Positions 1 through 7,720 of a stretch of DNA of 64,000 nucleotides are shown here, piece by piece. A model generated the notes under the pieces. The model saw only the letters and a program-made list of their open reading frames with translations, searched no databases and was not told where the DNA came from. Position numbers and translations under genes: made by a program. The stretch covers positions 1-64,000 of the forward strand of contig SFFW01000007.1 of NCBI GenBank assembly GCA_004556755.1, given 5' to 3'. Source of the stretch: Clostridiales bacterium (GTDB lineage Bacteria; Bacillota; Clostridia; Oscillospirales; Oscillospiraceae). The stretch's first letter is position 1. Every line of letters starts with the position of its first letter.

Positions 1-1
1 A

Positions 2-97
2 AAGCCCGCAGCGGCAAAGGGCCAGTACATCAAGTCCTGCGTCACCGCTTCCACCATGGGCCCCGGCATCAAGATCAACGCTCAGAAGCAGCTTTGA
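2..97 (+). CDS. rplA: 50S ribosomal protein L1, C-terminal end (partial)
   Basis: The window opens inside this gene. The 31 visible residues contain GQYIKS and STMGPGIKIN, the conserved C-terminal end of bacterial L1, which forms the L1 stalk of the large ribosomal subunit and, as free protein, can repress its own mRNA. The reading frame runs from base 2 to a TGA at 95-97. L1 is normally followed by rplJ-rplL, but here a small unrecognised ORF and a terminator follow, and rplJ-rplL lie about 21 kb away on the other strand. The identification is firm despite the truncation at the window edge. Confidence 0.93.
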   Translation, partial: KPAAAKGQYIKSCVTASTMGPGIKINAQKQL

Positions 98-141
98 TAA
101 GCCGTTCGGTGTAAGGTCCGTTTTGCGAAAGGAGGCAGACC

Positions 142-321
142 ATGTCGTTTTTCACGGTTCCCATCTCGGATGAAGTGACGACGATCGTTTCCTCAAAGGG
201 AACGGCGACCGTCGTTAACGACGGCTTTACCTGCTTCGGCATCGGGGATGACGTTCCCGTCGTCCTGCCGCAGAAAAAGCGTAAGCCGGTAATTGCACCG
301 CAAGCCAAAAAGCACAAATAA
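142..321 (+). CDS. small unrecognised protein (59 aa) behind rplA
   Basis: The ORF has ATG at 142 preceded by a strong AAAGGAGGC ribosome site at about 128-136, a TAA stop at 319-321, and a perfect rho-independent terminator just after it. It starts 44 bases after the rplA stop and is probably the last gene of that operon. The product begins MSFFTVPISDEV and ends in a basic Lys/Pro/Gln-rich tail (PQKKRKPVIAPQAKKHK). It has no signal peptide or membrane segment. The basic tail would suit RNA or ribosome contact, but that is inference. I do not recognise a family. Ribosome site plus terminator make a real gene likely. Confidence 0.6.
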   Translation: MSFFTVPISDEVTTIVSSKGTATVVNDGFTCFGIGDDVPVVLPQKKRKPVIAPQAKKHK

Positions 322-324
322 GCT

Positions 325-356
325 AAAAAAGCTCCGTCAAACGACGGAGCTTTTTT
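325..356 (+). terminator. rho-independent terminator after rplA operon
   Basis: An 8-bp perfect stem GCTCCGTC/GACGGAGC (331-350, loop AAAC) lies between an A run and six T. It ends the rplA-small ORF transcript. Confidence 0.9.
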
Positions 357-420
357 AACTGTCAAAGAGCCAAGAAGAAGCAGCGGCAACAGACCAAAAC
401 ACAATACGCAGCAGGGGAGC

Positions 421-582
421 TTGAGGGGACAAGGTCCCTCTCAAATTGGATAAATAGCCATCAAAAACGCCTGAGATATCAGGCTTTTTGACGAGCATAG
501 CGAGATTTTTTGTGAAAAAGAGTTTTCACAAAAAATGTGGCGTGTTTTGAAGCGCACAAAAAGTCATGGGCTTTTTGTGCGC
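421..582. repeat. cluster of hairpins in the intergenic region
   Basis: No gene is visible between 322 and 626. The stretch holds successive inverted repeats: 421-444 (imperfect TTGAGGGGAC/GTCCCTCTCAA), 469-484 (GCCTGA/TCAGGC followed by T5, terminator-like), 506-535 (13-bp perfect stem TTTTTTGTGAAAA) and 552-582 (12-bp perfect stem GCGCACAAAAAG). With the two flanking terminators this makes six hairpins in under 300 bases. Confidence 0.75.
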
Positions 583-584
583 TG

Positions 585-614
585 AAAAGCTCCGTCAAAA
601 GACGGAGCTTTTTT
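585..614 (-). terminator. terminator after mscS operon (bidirectional shape)
   Basis: The stem AAAAGCTCCGTC/GACGGAGCTTTT with an AAAA loop sits 13 bases beyond the mscS stop. Its stem sequence is the same as that of the rplA terminator at 331-350. Confidence 0.85.
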
Positions 615-626
615 CGTTTATCTTAT

Positions 627-1439
627 TCACTTTTCGGAGATATGCACCTCAAGATGCTCGTAGCTCATGGTAACGCCGTGCCTTTCAAAGCTCTGACGCA
701 CAAGCTCGTTGAGCGCAAAATGCACGCCCCAGTAGTCGGCGCTCTTGCACCACACACGCAGGGCATACTGCACGTCGCTTGCGTTGTAGGCGCTGATCCC
801 GACGAAAGGCGCAGGGTCTTTCAGGATCCTATCGTCCGACTGTGCCGCCTCGATGAGAGCGGCAAAGACGCTTTCGGTCGTGCAGCCGTAGTCTGCGCCG
901 AAGCTCATATCCACACGCCGCAGCTCCTCGGAGCTGTAATTTTCTATCTTCGCCGAGGTAATGTCGCCGTTGGGAACACTGATGACCTTGTTGTCGGGCG
1001 TGAGCAGCACGGTGTAAAACAGACCGATGGAGCGCACCGTTCCGGCGCAGCTTCCCAGCTCGACGTAATCGCCGACGACGAAGGGCTTCGTCACGAGCAG
1101 GGTTATTCCGGAAAACAGGTTGCCGAGCAGCCCCTGAATGGATAGCGACAGCGCAAGTCCGACGACGCTTATGAGCGCCACGAGACTCGTCACCGGGATG
1201 CCGAGGGAGTCGGCGATGATGAGCGCCGCAATTATCCACAGCACCGCCTTGACTGCGGAGGTCAAAAAGCTTTTAAGGCTCGCCTCCATACGGCTTTTGC
1301 CGATGAGTTTCCCCGCCGCCTTGTTCAAAAAGCGTATCGCTATGTAGCATACAATGAATATGACCAGCGCCGACAGCAGCGTTCCGAGGGAGAGGTCGCC
1401 GAGCTTTATGCTCGACAGCTTATCGAAAAATTCAGTCAT
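627..1439 (-). CDS. mscS: MscS-family small-conductance mechanosensitive channel
   Basis: This is a membrane channel that opens on membrane tension to release solutes during osmotic downshock. The 270-residue product has three hydrophobic segments (about residues 15-35, 60-82 and 85-115). They are followed by the pore-lining Gly/Ala-rich helix (LSLSIQGLLGNLFSG) and the beta domain with KPFVVGDYVE and SVPNGDITSAKIENYS, the hallmark of MscS. Length matches the small MscS class. ATG at 1439 is preferred because GGGTGACAGG precedes it; a GTG at 1448 is the alternative. It overlaps the galK stop by 8 bases and is the last gene of the tkt-galK operon, so it is translationally coupled to sugar genes. 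Confidence 0.9.
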   Translation of the reverse strand: MTEFFDKLSSIKLGDLSLGTLLSALVIFIVCYIAIRFLNKAAGKLIGKSRMEASLKSFLTSAVKAVLWIIAALIIADSLGIPVTSLVALISVVGLALSLSIQGLLGNLFSGITLLVTKPFVVGDYVELGSCAGTVRSIGLFYTVLLTPDNKVISVPNGDITSAKIENYSSEELRRVDMSFGADYGCTTESVFAALIEAAQSDDRILKDPAPFVGISAYNASDVQYALRVWCKSADYWGVHFALNELVRQSFERHGVTMSYEHLEVHISEK

Positions 1440-2520
1440 GCCTGTCACCCAGCTTCAGCTCGGTGCATTTGCCCGCGCCGAATTCCTTTTCCATCTCCGC
1501 CTTGTAGAAGGGGAAGTAATCCGTCGGCATGAGCGACTGCACGCAGCCGGCAAAGCCGCCGCCATGTACACGCCATGCCCCCTTGCCCTGCAGCAGCTTT
1601 TCGGACAGCTCAAGTCCTCGTTCGAGCTTGCGGTCGTTGGTCGCACTGGTGACGATATTGTTGAGGTAGCGCTCCGACGATCTGCCCGACTCGTTCATCA
1701 GCCGCATGTACTCCTCGCCGTTTCCGGCAATGAGAGCGTCACGCATGGCGGGAACACGGTCGTTCTCGTCGAAAAAGTGCTTTGCACGTCGCACGGGACG
1801 GTCCGCCGTATCCCAACGGCGGGAGCGGAATTCTTCGGGATCGACCTCGCCGAGCAGCTCCTTGCCGAAGAAGCTCGCCACAAGCCGCATATCTGCGGGG
1901 ATGCGTGCATACGAGGTGTCAAGCCCGGCATGACTGCCACCGGTGTCGGTGAGACACAGCGTCAGTCCCATGCGGGAGAAGTCCGCATTCACGGGGACGA
2001 TCTCGTTCGTAAGAAAATCGACGTAGACCGCCCTGCCGAGTGCGCAGGCAAGCTGGTCCATAAGACCGCAGGGCTTGCCGAAGTGCAGGTTCTCCGCCTG
2101 CTGCGCCACTCTTGCGATGGCGACCGGCTCCAGCTCGCCGTTATTGAACAGCTCGTTAAATATCCTTGCGATAAGCACCGAGTACGCAGCCGAGGAGCTG
2201 AGTCCCGATCCGGAGGAAAGCGTGCTGCTTATGACGGCGTCAAAGCCGCCGAAGCTTGCGCTCAGGTCGAACATCGCACAGGCGACGCCCCGAACCAGCG
2301 CCTTGGAGGAGCCGAACTCCTCCGGATGCACGTCAAGATCCGTGAGCTTCACCTCGATGTCGGGGAAGCCCTCGGATTTTATCCTGACGATATTTTCGTA
2401 ATTCGGCATCACCGCAGCGTGCAGTCCCTTGTCCACCGCCGAGGCGAGGATGCGCCCCTTCTGATGGTCGGTGTGATTGCCCGCAAGCTCGGTCCTGCCG
2501 GGCGAAAAGAATTTTTTCAT
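1432..2520 (-). CDS. galK: galactokinase
   Basis: A GHMP-family kinase that phosphorylates galactose at C1 with ATP, the first committed step of the Leloir pathway. The product has the signature SPGRTELAGNHTDHQKG at its N terminus and the GHMP nucleotide loop SGSGLSSSAA near residue 115. The C-terminal GHMP motif is GGGFAGCVQSL. ATG 2520 is chosen over an in-frame GTG at 2550 because GGAGAG precedes it and the signature then begins about seven residues in, as in the short galactokinase clade; length is then 362 residues. It lies between the split transketolase and mscS. No galT or galE is visible, so the galactose pathway would be completed elsewhere. Confidence 0.85.
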   Translation of the reverse strand: MKKFFSPGRTELAGNHTDHQKGRILASAVDKGLHAAVMPNYENIVRIKSEGFPDIEVKLTDLDVHPEEFGSSKALVRGVACAMFDLSASFGGFDAVISSTLSSGSGLSSSAAYSVLIARIFNELFNNGELEPVAIARVAQQAENLHFGKPCGLMDQLACALGRAVYVDFLTNEIVPVNADFSRMGLTLCLTDTGGSHAGLDTSYARIPADMRLVASFFGKELLGEVDPEEFRSRRWDTADRPVRRAKHFFDENDRVPAMRDALIAGNGEEYMRLMNESGRSSERYLNNIVTSATNDRKLERGLELSEKLLQGKGAWRVHGGGFAGCVQSLMPTDYFPFYKAEMEKEFGAGKCTELKLGDRHD

Positions 2521-2546
2521 AAAACTCTCCGTTTCCGCTTGGCGGA

Positions 2547-3482
2547 TCACTTTCTCGCCAGCACCTTTTCTGCGGCGGCGCAGACCGCCTCGGCATCGAG
2601 TCCGTACTTGTGCAGCAGCTCGCCGTAGGGAGCGGACTCCGTAAATACGTCCTGTATTCCGACAAACTCCGTGGGAACGCCGCAGGCGTTGTGCGCCAGC
2701 ACCTCGGCGACGGCGGAGCCGAGACCGCCGAAGATGTTATGCTCCTCGGCGCAGACTATGGCTCCCGTCTCACGGGCGCAGCGCACGATAAGCTCGGCGT
2801 CGATGGGCTTTATCGAATACATATCGACGACACGGACGGAAACGCCCTTCTTTTCAAGAAGCCGTGCTGCCTCGATCGCCTTGTGTACCATGATGCCGCA
2901 GGCGATGACCGTAAGATCGCTGCCCTCACGGACGACCGCACCCTTGCCAAGCTCAAAGCAGGCATCCTCGGCGTAGAGGTCGGGGTACACGTCACGGCTC
3001 AGACGCAGGTAGAAAGGACCGTAGGTCTCGGCGGCAAACTTCGTCGCCCAGCGGGTGGAGTTTGCGTCGGACGGAACGATGACACGCATATTCGGCAGCG
3101 CACGCATAATGGCGATGTCCTCGGTCGCATGGTGGCTTGCACCGTCGAGAGCGTCGCTCATGCCGCAGTAGGCTCCGCCGAACTTGACGTTCAGGTTTGC
3201 GTAGCAGATCTGATCTCTTGCGGAGATGAGACCGAGCGAGGTCAGGAACACCGTGAAGGTGTTCACGAAGGGTATCTTGCCGACGGTGGACATGCCCGCA
3301 GCCGTGGCGACCATGTTCTGCTCGGCGATGCCCATGTTGAAGAATCTGTCGGGGTGCGCCTTTCCGAAGATGGCGCTTTTCGTGGAGCCGGAAAGGTCTG
3401 CGTCGAGTACGACGATGTTCTCGTTGTCGTTTCCAAGCTCCGCAAGCACGGTGCCGTAAACCTCTCTTATCGCCTTAGCCAT
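2547..3482 (-). CDS. transketolase, C-terminal subunit
   Basis: The second half of a split transketolase (311 residues) carrying the pyrimidine-binding domain and the C-terminal domain. FFNMGIAEQNMVATAAGMS holds the Glu that activates thiamine diphosphate, and RLSRDVYP follows. With the neighbouring N-terminal subunit it would transfer two-carbon units in the pentose phosphate pathway. Its ATG at 3482 overlaps the end of the N-subunit gene by 8 bases, so the two halves are made together. Split transketolases are common in clostridia and archaea. The related 1-deoxyxylulose-5-phosphate synthase is less likely because the protein is in two chains of transketolase size. Confidence 0.88.
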   Translation of the reverse strand: MAKAIREVYGTVLAELGNDNENIVVLDADLSGSTKSAIFGKAHPDRFFNMGIAEQNMVATAAGMSTVGKIPFVNTFTVFLTSLGLISARDQICYANLNVKFGGAYCGMSDALDGASHHATEDIAIMRALPNMRVIVPSDANSTRWATKFAAETYGPFYLRLSRDVYPDLYAEDACFELGKGAVVREGSDLTVIACGIMVHKAIEAARLLEKKGVSVRVVDMYSIKPIDAELIVRCARETGAIVCAEEHNIFGGLGSAVAEVLAHNACGVPTEFVGIQDVFTESAPYGELLHKYGLDAEAVCAAAEKVLARK

Positions 3483-4308
3483 TTACACTACCTCCCAGCT
3501 CTTCCATTGCAATTTTAAAGCTCTCATCGTCTATCGCCTTGCCGTGCCAGGTGTTTTTGCCCTCCATGAAGGAGACGCCCTTGCCCTTTACGGTGTTTGC
3601 GATGACGACCGTGGGTGCGCCCACGGCGCCGTCTGCGACGCTTATGCAGAAGTCCAGCGCTTCGATGTCGTGGCCGTCGCACTCAAGCACCGTCCAGCCG
3701 AAGCTCTCCCACTTTGCGGCAAGGTCGCCCAGCGGCATTATCTCGTCGGTCGTGCCGTCGAGCTGGACCTTGTTGTAGTCCACGACGGCGATGAGGTTAT
3801 CGAGCTTGAACTTTGCTGCGCTCATTGCGGTCTCCCAGATGACGCCCTCGTTCAGCTCACCGTCGCCGAGGATGGCGTAGACCTTTGCGGGGGAGGCGTT
3901 CAGCTTCAGCGCCATTGCCATGCCCTGTGCGGCGGGGAAGCCCTGTCCGAGCGGACCTCCGGGCATTTCTACGCCGGGGCAGTGGAGGTTGGGGTGTCCC
4001 GCAAGACCGCCCATGCGGCGCAGGGTGCTCATCCTCTCGACGGGGAAAAAGCCCTTCTCCGCAAGGTTGCGGTACAGCATCGGGGCGGCGTGACCCTTTG
4101 AAAGCACGAGGCGGTCACGGTCGGGGTCGGCGGGGTTCTCGGCGCTCAGATTCATATGCTCCTGATAGAGATAGGTCAGTATCTCGCAGACAGAAAGGGA
4201 GCCGCCGGGGTGACCGGACTGAGCGCCGTGAATGGCGGTCAGCACGTCTATCCTGAAGCGGCGGCAAAGCTCGTTGAGTTCGGCAATGCGTTCGGCAGTC
4301 AAGGCCAT
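3475..4308 (-). CDS. transketolase, N-terminal subunit
   Basis: The thiamine-diphosphate (pyrophosphate) domain of a split transketolase, 277 residues from ATG 4308, which has a GGAGG ribosome site. HGAQSGHPGGSLS, the GDGELNEG cofactor loop and the KGHAAP segment are typical transketolase sequences. A longer reading from 4365 is possible but adds residues upstream of the ribosome site and unlike the family. First gene of the operon tktN-tktC-galK-mscS, transcribed from the promoter at 4345-4373. This links pentose phosphate flux with galactose entry, although the reason for the pairing with galactokinase is not evident from the sequence. Confidence 0.88.
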   Translation of the reverse strand: MALTAERIAELNELCRRFRIDVLTAIHGAQSGHPGGSLSVCEILTYLYQEHMNLSAENPADPDRDRLVLSKGHAAPMLYRNLAEKGFFPVERMSTLRRMGGLAGHPNLHCPGVEMPGGPLGQGFPAAQGMAMALKLNASPAKVYAILGDGELNEGVIWETAMSAAKFKLDNLIAVVDYNKVQLDGTTDEIMPLGDLAAKWESFGWTVLECDGHDIEALDFCISVADGAVGAPTVVIANTVKGKGVSFMEGKNTWHGKAIDDESFKIAMEELGGSVNG

Positions 4309-4344
4309 GTTAATTATCCTCCGAGTTGATATTATTACGATTTT

Positions 4345-4373
4345 AATATAAAACAATCCCCGCACAAAGTCAA
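4345..4373 (-). promoter_or_regulatory. sigma-A promoter of the tkt-galK-mscS operon
   Basis: Read on the minus strand: -35 TTGACT (4373-4368), 17-bp spacer, -10 TATATT (4350-4345), about 35 bases before the tktN start. Confidence 0.8.
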
Positions 4374-4383
4374 TCGGCGACGC

Positions 4384-4415
4384 AAAAAAGCACCGTTCTA
4401 TAACGGTGCTTTTTT
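4384..4415 (-). terminator. terminator of the trkA-trkH operon
   Basis: Perfect 8-bp stem GCACCGTT/AACGGTGC with a four-base loop, flanked by A6 and T6, 17 bases beyond the trkH stop. Confidence 0.9.
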
Positions 4416-4431
4416 GGTGCGCAGAGCCTGC

Positions 4432-5874
4432 CTATCGCTTCCATGTGCCGGGGGCAAAGAGCAGGAGCATCGGGAAAAGCTCAAGCCTTCCGGCAAGCAT
4501 ATCAAACATAAGCACATATTTTGTAAAGGGCGAAAGCATTGCAAAGCTGCCCATCGGACCCACCTCGCCAAGGCCCGGACCCACGTTGTTCAGACAGGCC
4601 AAAACGGCGGTAAAGCTCGTGGTGAAGCCCCGCCCGTCTATGGCGACGGCAAGCAGCGACAGTCCGAACAGGAGGCAGTAGGCGACGAGAAACGAAAACG
4701 CCGTATTCATAACGGCAGGCTCTATCGCCTTGCCGTCCATCGTCACGAGCTTCACCCGGCGGGGGTGCAGCATCTGCGAAAGCTCCCTTCCGAACGACTT
4801 CACATACATGATTATGCGGGAGACCTTGACGCCGCCCGCAGTCGAGCCGGCGCAGCCGCCGACGAACATGAGCAGCAGCAGTACCGCCTTTGAAAACATC
4901 GGCCACAGGTTGAAATCCGCACTCGCAAAGCCGGTCGTGGTCATCACCGAGGCACACTGGAAGGCGGCGTACTTTAAGCACAGCAGAACGCTGCCGTAAA
5001 CGCCGTCGGCGTACAGGCAGCCCGTCACAAGCAGCACTGCGGCGGCAAATATCACGAGGTACCAGCGCACCTCCTCCATTCCGAAAGCGGCCTTGGCACG
5101 GCGTATGATCAGGTAAAAGTAGAAGTTGAAGTTCACGCCGAATATGAACATGAACGCGGTCACGACGACCTGAATGTAGGTCGAGCTGCTTGCAAGGCTG
5201 TCGCTTTGCACGCCGAAGCCGCCGGTTCCGGCCGTAGCCAGACCGATGCACAGCGCATCGAGCAGGCTCATGTTGCCGAGCAGCAGCAGGATTATCTCCA
5301 AAACGGTCAGAACGAGGTAGATCCCGTACAGATACACGGCGGTCTTCCTGAGCCTCGGAACAAGCTTTCCGACCGACGGTCCGGGGCTTTCCGCCTTCAT
5401 CAGCATCAGGTTGTCGCCTCCCGCCGCCGGGAGGATCGCAAGCAGAAACATCAGCACGCCCATGCCGCCTATCCAATGTGTAAGGCTGCGCCACAAGAGC
5501 AGGCTCGGCGGCAGCGCCTCAACGTCGGTCAGTATGCTTGCGCCGGTCGTGGTAAAGCCGGATATGACCTCAAACAGAGCGTCGGTGAAGCTCGGCGTAA
5601 AGCCCGATATCCAAAGCGGAAGCGCTCCGACAAGGCTCATTGCGATCCAGCCGAGGGAGACGGCGGCAAAGCCCTCTTTCGAGTACATCGACCTGTCGTG
5701 CGGCTTTACGCAGCAGGACACAAACCCCGCCGCAAGCGCCAAGCTCGCCGACAGAGCAAACGCCGTGCCGACGCCGTCGCCCGAAATCAACGCCAGCGCC
5801 GTCGGTATGAGCATAAATGCACCGACCGCCAGCAGCACCCAGCCCACGAAATATCTCACAATGCTGTAGTTCAT
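4432..5874 (-). CDS. trkH: Trk/Ktr potassium uptake protein, TrkH family
   Basis: Membrane subunit of a potassium uptake system. The 480-residue product is almost wholly hydrophobic, with four repeated membrane-pore-membrane units. Selectivity-filter-like glycine motifs are visible (TTTGAS, GTGGFG, MTTTGFAS, CAGSTAGG). ATG 5874 has a GAGGTAAC ribosome site inside the end of trkA and starts five bases after its stop, so the two genes are translationally coupled. The pore needs the RCK-type regulatory subunit encoded by that upstream gene. A reading from further upstream (5952) is possible but unlike the family. Confidence 0.92.
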   Translation of the reverse strand: MNYSIVRYFVGWVLLAVGAFMLIPTALALISGDGVGTAFALSASLALAAGFVSCCVKPHDRSMYSKEGFAAVSLGWIAMSLVGALPLWISGFTPSFTDALFEVISGFTTTGASILTDVEALPPSLLLWRSLTHWIGGMGVLMFLLAILPAAGGDNLMLMKAESPGPSVGKLVPRLRKTAVYLYGIYLVLTVLEIILLLLGNMSLLDALCIGLATAGTGGFGVQSDSLASSSTYIQVVVTAFMFIFGVNFNFYFYLIIRRAKAAFGMEEVRWYLVIFAAAVLLVTGCLYADGVYGSVLLCLKYAAFQCASVMTTTGFASADFNLWPMFSKAVLLLLMFVGGCAGSTAGGVKVSRIIMYVKSFGRELSQMLHPRRVKLVTMDGKAIEPAVMNTAFSFLVAYCLLFGLSLLAVAIDGRGFTTSFTAVLACLNNVGPGLGEVGPMGSFAMLSPFTKYVLMFDMLAGRLELFPMLLLFAPGTWKR

Positions 5875-5879
5875 TTCCG

Positions 5880-7244
5880 TTACCTCAGCAGATCCCGTGC
5901 GGAGCGAAGGCTCGACGCCGGGCTTACGACCACGATGCTGTCGCCCGGACATATGCGGTCGGAGCCGGAGGGAATGATGACTTTGCCGTCACGGTATATG
6001 CAGCAGATCAGAATGCCCTTCCGCAGCTCAAGACGGGAAAGCGGCGCCGCAGTCAGTTCCGACTCCGCTTTGATGTAAAACTCCAGCGCCTCGATGCGCC
6101 TGTCGCACAGATAGTACAGCGACTCAATGTTCGTACCGTTGCAGGTGTTGTTAAGCTCTCGAACGTAGCTGAGAATGTAGTTTGCGGTGATCTCCTTGGG
6201 ATTTACGATGCTGCCGAGGGGCAGCTCCTCCGTAAGCTCGGTAAAGCCGAGGGTGCTGACCATGGTGATCTCCCTCGCTCTCGACACCTTGTTTGCGTAA
6301 AGCGAAAGCAGGATGTTCTCCTCGTCCATGTCGGTCAGCGACACGAACACGTCCTCCGAGCAAAGCCCCTCCTCGCTGAGCAGGCGGCGGTCGATGGCGT
6401 CGCCGCAAATGATCTCCGCATTCGGGAGCTGCTCGCTCAGCTCTGCGCAGAGCTTCGGGTCCTTTTCGATTATCTTGACCTTGCTGCGGTTTTTTTGCAG
6501 CCTGTCCGCAAGGTAGAACCCTATGCGCCCGCCACCGGCGATCATCACCTTGCCGGTGTGCCTTACCGGGCAGCCGATGCGCCGCAGAAGCACATTCAGC
6601 TCCTCCGGCGGCGTCATGATGTGGATGGAGTCGCCGGAGTGAAGCACCGTTGCGCCGTTCGGTATAAACGGCTCGCCCCTGTCTCTCGGCTCCACGATGC
6701 AGACAAGAGTGCTGCGGCTGAGCTTTTCGGAGAAGTCGATAAGGCTCATTCCGTCAAGCAGCGAGCCGTCCGGGATGCGGAGCTGTATGAGGTTCACACG
6801 CCCCTTCGCAAAGCTCTCCGCCGTGACCGCCGCAGGTATGCGGATGAGGTCGAATATCTCGTTTGCGGTGGCAAGCTCCGGGTTTATCGCAAGCGACAGT
6901 CCGAGGTCGTCCTTTATCGTGGCAAGCTCCGCAAAGTAAAGCGGATTGCGCACTCTCGCTATCGTTCGGCAGCCGAAGCCGCGCTTGGCGACGAGACAGC
7001 AGAGCATATTCAGCTCGTCCTCGGACGTGACCGCAAGGACAAGGTCTGCGGTCCGGGCGCCCGCCTCCTCAAGCATTTTGTGGCTGACTCCGTTGCCGAG
7101 CAGCGCCTGAACATCAAGCCTGTCAAGGCAATGGTCTATGCGTCTTTGGTCGGTGTCCACGAGCGTCACCTGATGCCCGTCCGCCGTAAGGCGCTCCGCA
7201 AGCGTAAAACCTACTCCGCCTGCGCCGACGATCAAAATGTTCAT
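5880..7244 (-). CDS. trkA: Trk system potassium uptake regulator TrkA
   Basis: Cytoplasmic regulatory subunit that binds NAD(H) or ATP and gates TrkH. The 454-residue protein has two Rossmann RCK-N domains, one starting at residue 1 (MNILIVGAGGVGFTLAERL) and one near residue 230 (KVMIAGGGRIGFYLADRL). Each is followed by an RCK-C domain (LRIPDGSLLDG; LELRKGILICCIYRDG). This is the double-unit TrkA rather than the single-unit KtrA. ATG 7244 has AAGGAGGAAG in front and a strong promoter 34 bases upstream. First gene of the trkA-trkH operon. Confidence 0.93.
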   Translation of the reverse strand: MNILIVGAGGVGFTLAERLTADGHQVTLVDTDQRRIDHCLDRLDVQALLGNGVSHKMLEEAGARTADLVLAVTSEDELNMLCCLVAKRGFGCRTIARVRNPLYFAELATIKDDLGLSLAINPELATANEIFDLIRIPAAVTAESFAKGRVNLIQLRIPDGSLLDGMSLIDFSEKLSRSTLVCIVEPRDRGEPFIPNGATVLHSGDSIHIMTPPEELNVLLRRIGCPVRHTGKVMIAGGGRIGFYLADRLQKNRSKVKIIEKDPKLCAELSEQLPNAEIICGDAIDRRLLSEEGLCSEDVFVSLTDMDEENILLSLYANKVSRAREITMVSTLGFTELTEELPLGSIVNPKEITANYILSYVRELNNTCNGTNIESLYYLCDRRIEALEFYIKAESELTAAPLSRLELRKGILICCIYRDGKVIIPSGSDRICPGDSIVVVSPASSLRSARDLLR

Positions 7245-7277
7245 AGACTTCCTCCTTGGGAAACATACTTCAGTCGG

Positions 7278-7305
7278 ATTATAGCACAGCGCCGCCAAAA
7301 GTCAA
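7278..7305 (-). promoter_or_regulatory. sigma-A promoter of trkA-trkH
   Basis: Minus strand: -35 TTGACT (7305-7300), 16-bp spacer, -10 TATAAT (7283-7278). Confidence 0.85.
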
Positions 7306-7448
7306 TCTGCGGGCTGTGTAGTCCGTACAAATTCCCGTGCCGTGACCGTCCGTGTTTTTTGTCGCCACCCTTGCGTCTCCGTCGTCGGACACTGCGGCGG
7401 TTTTGGCGTAAGGCGCTTTTGTTCGGCGAAGAAATTTTTAAAAAGCCC

Positions 7449-7477
7449 TTTACAAAACCGGAAACCGGTGCTATTAT
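7449..7477 (+). promoter_or_regulatory. sigma-A promoter of an orphan short transcript
   Basis: -35 TTTACA (7449-7454), 17-bp spacer, -10 TATTAT (7472-7477). The spacer carries the inverted repeat ACCGG-AAA-CCGGT. An 18-bp palindrome follows at 7485-7502, where transcription should start. No coding gene follows at once. Confidence 0.7.
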
Positions 7478-7484
7478 AAATTCC

Positions 7485-7502
7485 GTTAGTTAATTAACTA
7501 AC
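7485..7502. promoter_or_regulatory. 18-bp perfect palindrome, probable repressor operator
   Basis: GTTAGTTAATTAACTAAC is its own reverse complement and overlaps the predicted transcription start of the promoter at 7449-7477. TetR- and MarR-family repressors use operators of this form, so a repressor of that kind probably acted or acts here. No complete regulator gene is in the neighbourhood. Confidence 0.6.
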
Positions 7503-7555
7503 CATAGTTGTGTAGATTTCTTTCTTTCTGTTTTTCTTTATCTTTATTTTCCGGC

Positions 7556-7585
7556 AAAAAGCTTCGCCTCTCGGCGGGGCTTTTT
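7556..7585 (+). terminator. terminator of the orphan transcript
   Basis: Stem AAAAAGCTTCGCC/GGCGGGGCTTTTT (one weak pair) with loop TCTC, then more T-rich sequence. Confidence 0.75.
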
Positions 7586-7720
7586 GCTTTGCTCTCAGAT
7601 CCCTGCGGTCAACAAAACCCCGTCACCCCCGCATCGCAGCAAGATATTCACAACCTCATGGCCCCCTCTGACTGAGGGAGGCATGAGTGCGGCGGTCGCT
7701 TTACTCCGCCGGAGGACATC

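Larger units (their letters stand above)
7484..7587 (+). ncRNA. candidate ~100-nt transcript (promoter to terminator, no ORF)
   Basis: Between the predicted start (about 7484) and a terminator hairpin at 7556-7585 lie about 100 bases with no convincing ORF. The first 18 bases are the palindrome GTTAGTTAATTAACTAAC, a typical dimeric-repressor operator; the middle is pyrimidine-rich. It could be a small RNA, a leader left behind after loss of a gene, or an attenuator for DNA further on. RNA expression is not shown, so this is inference. Confidence 0.35.
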
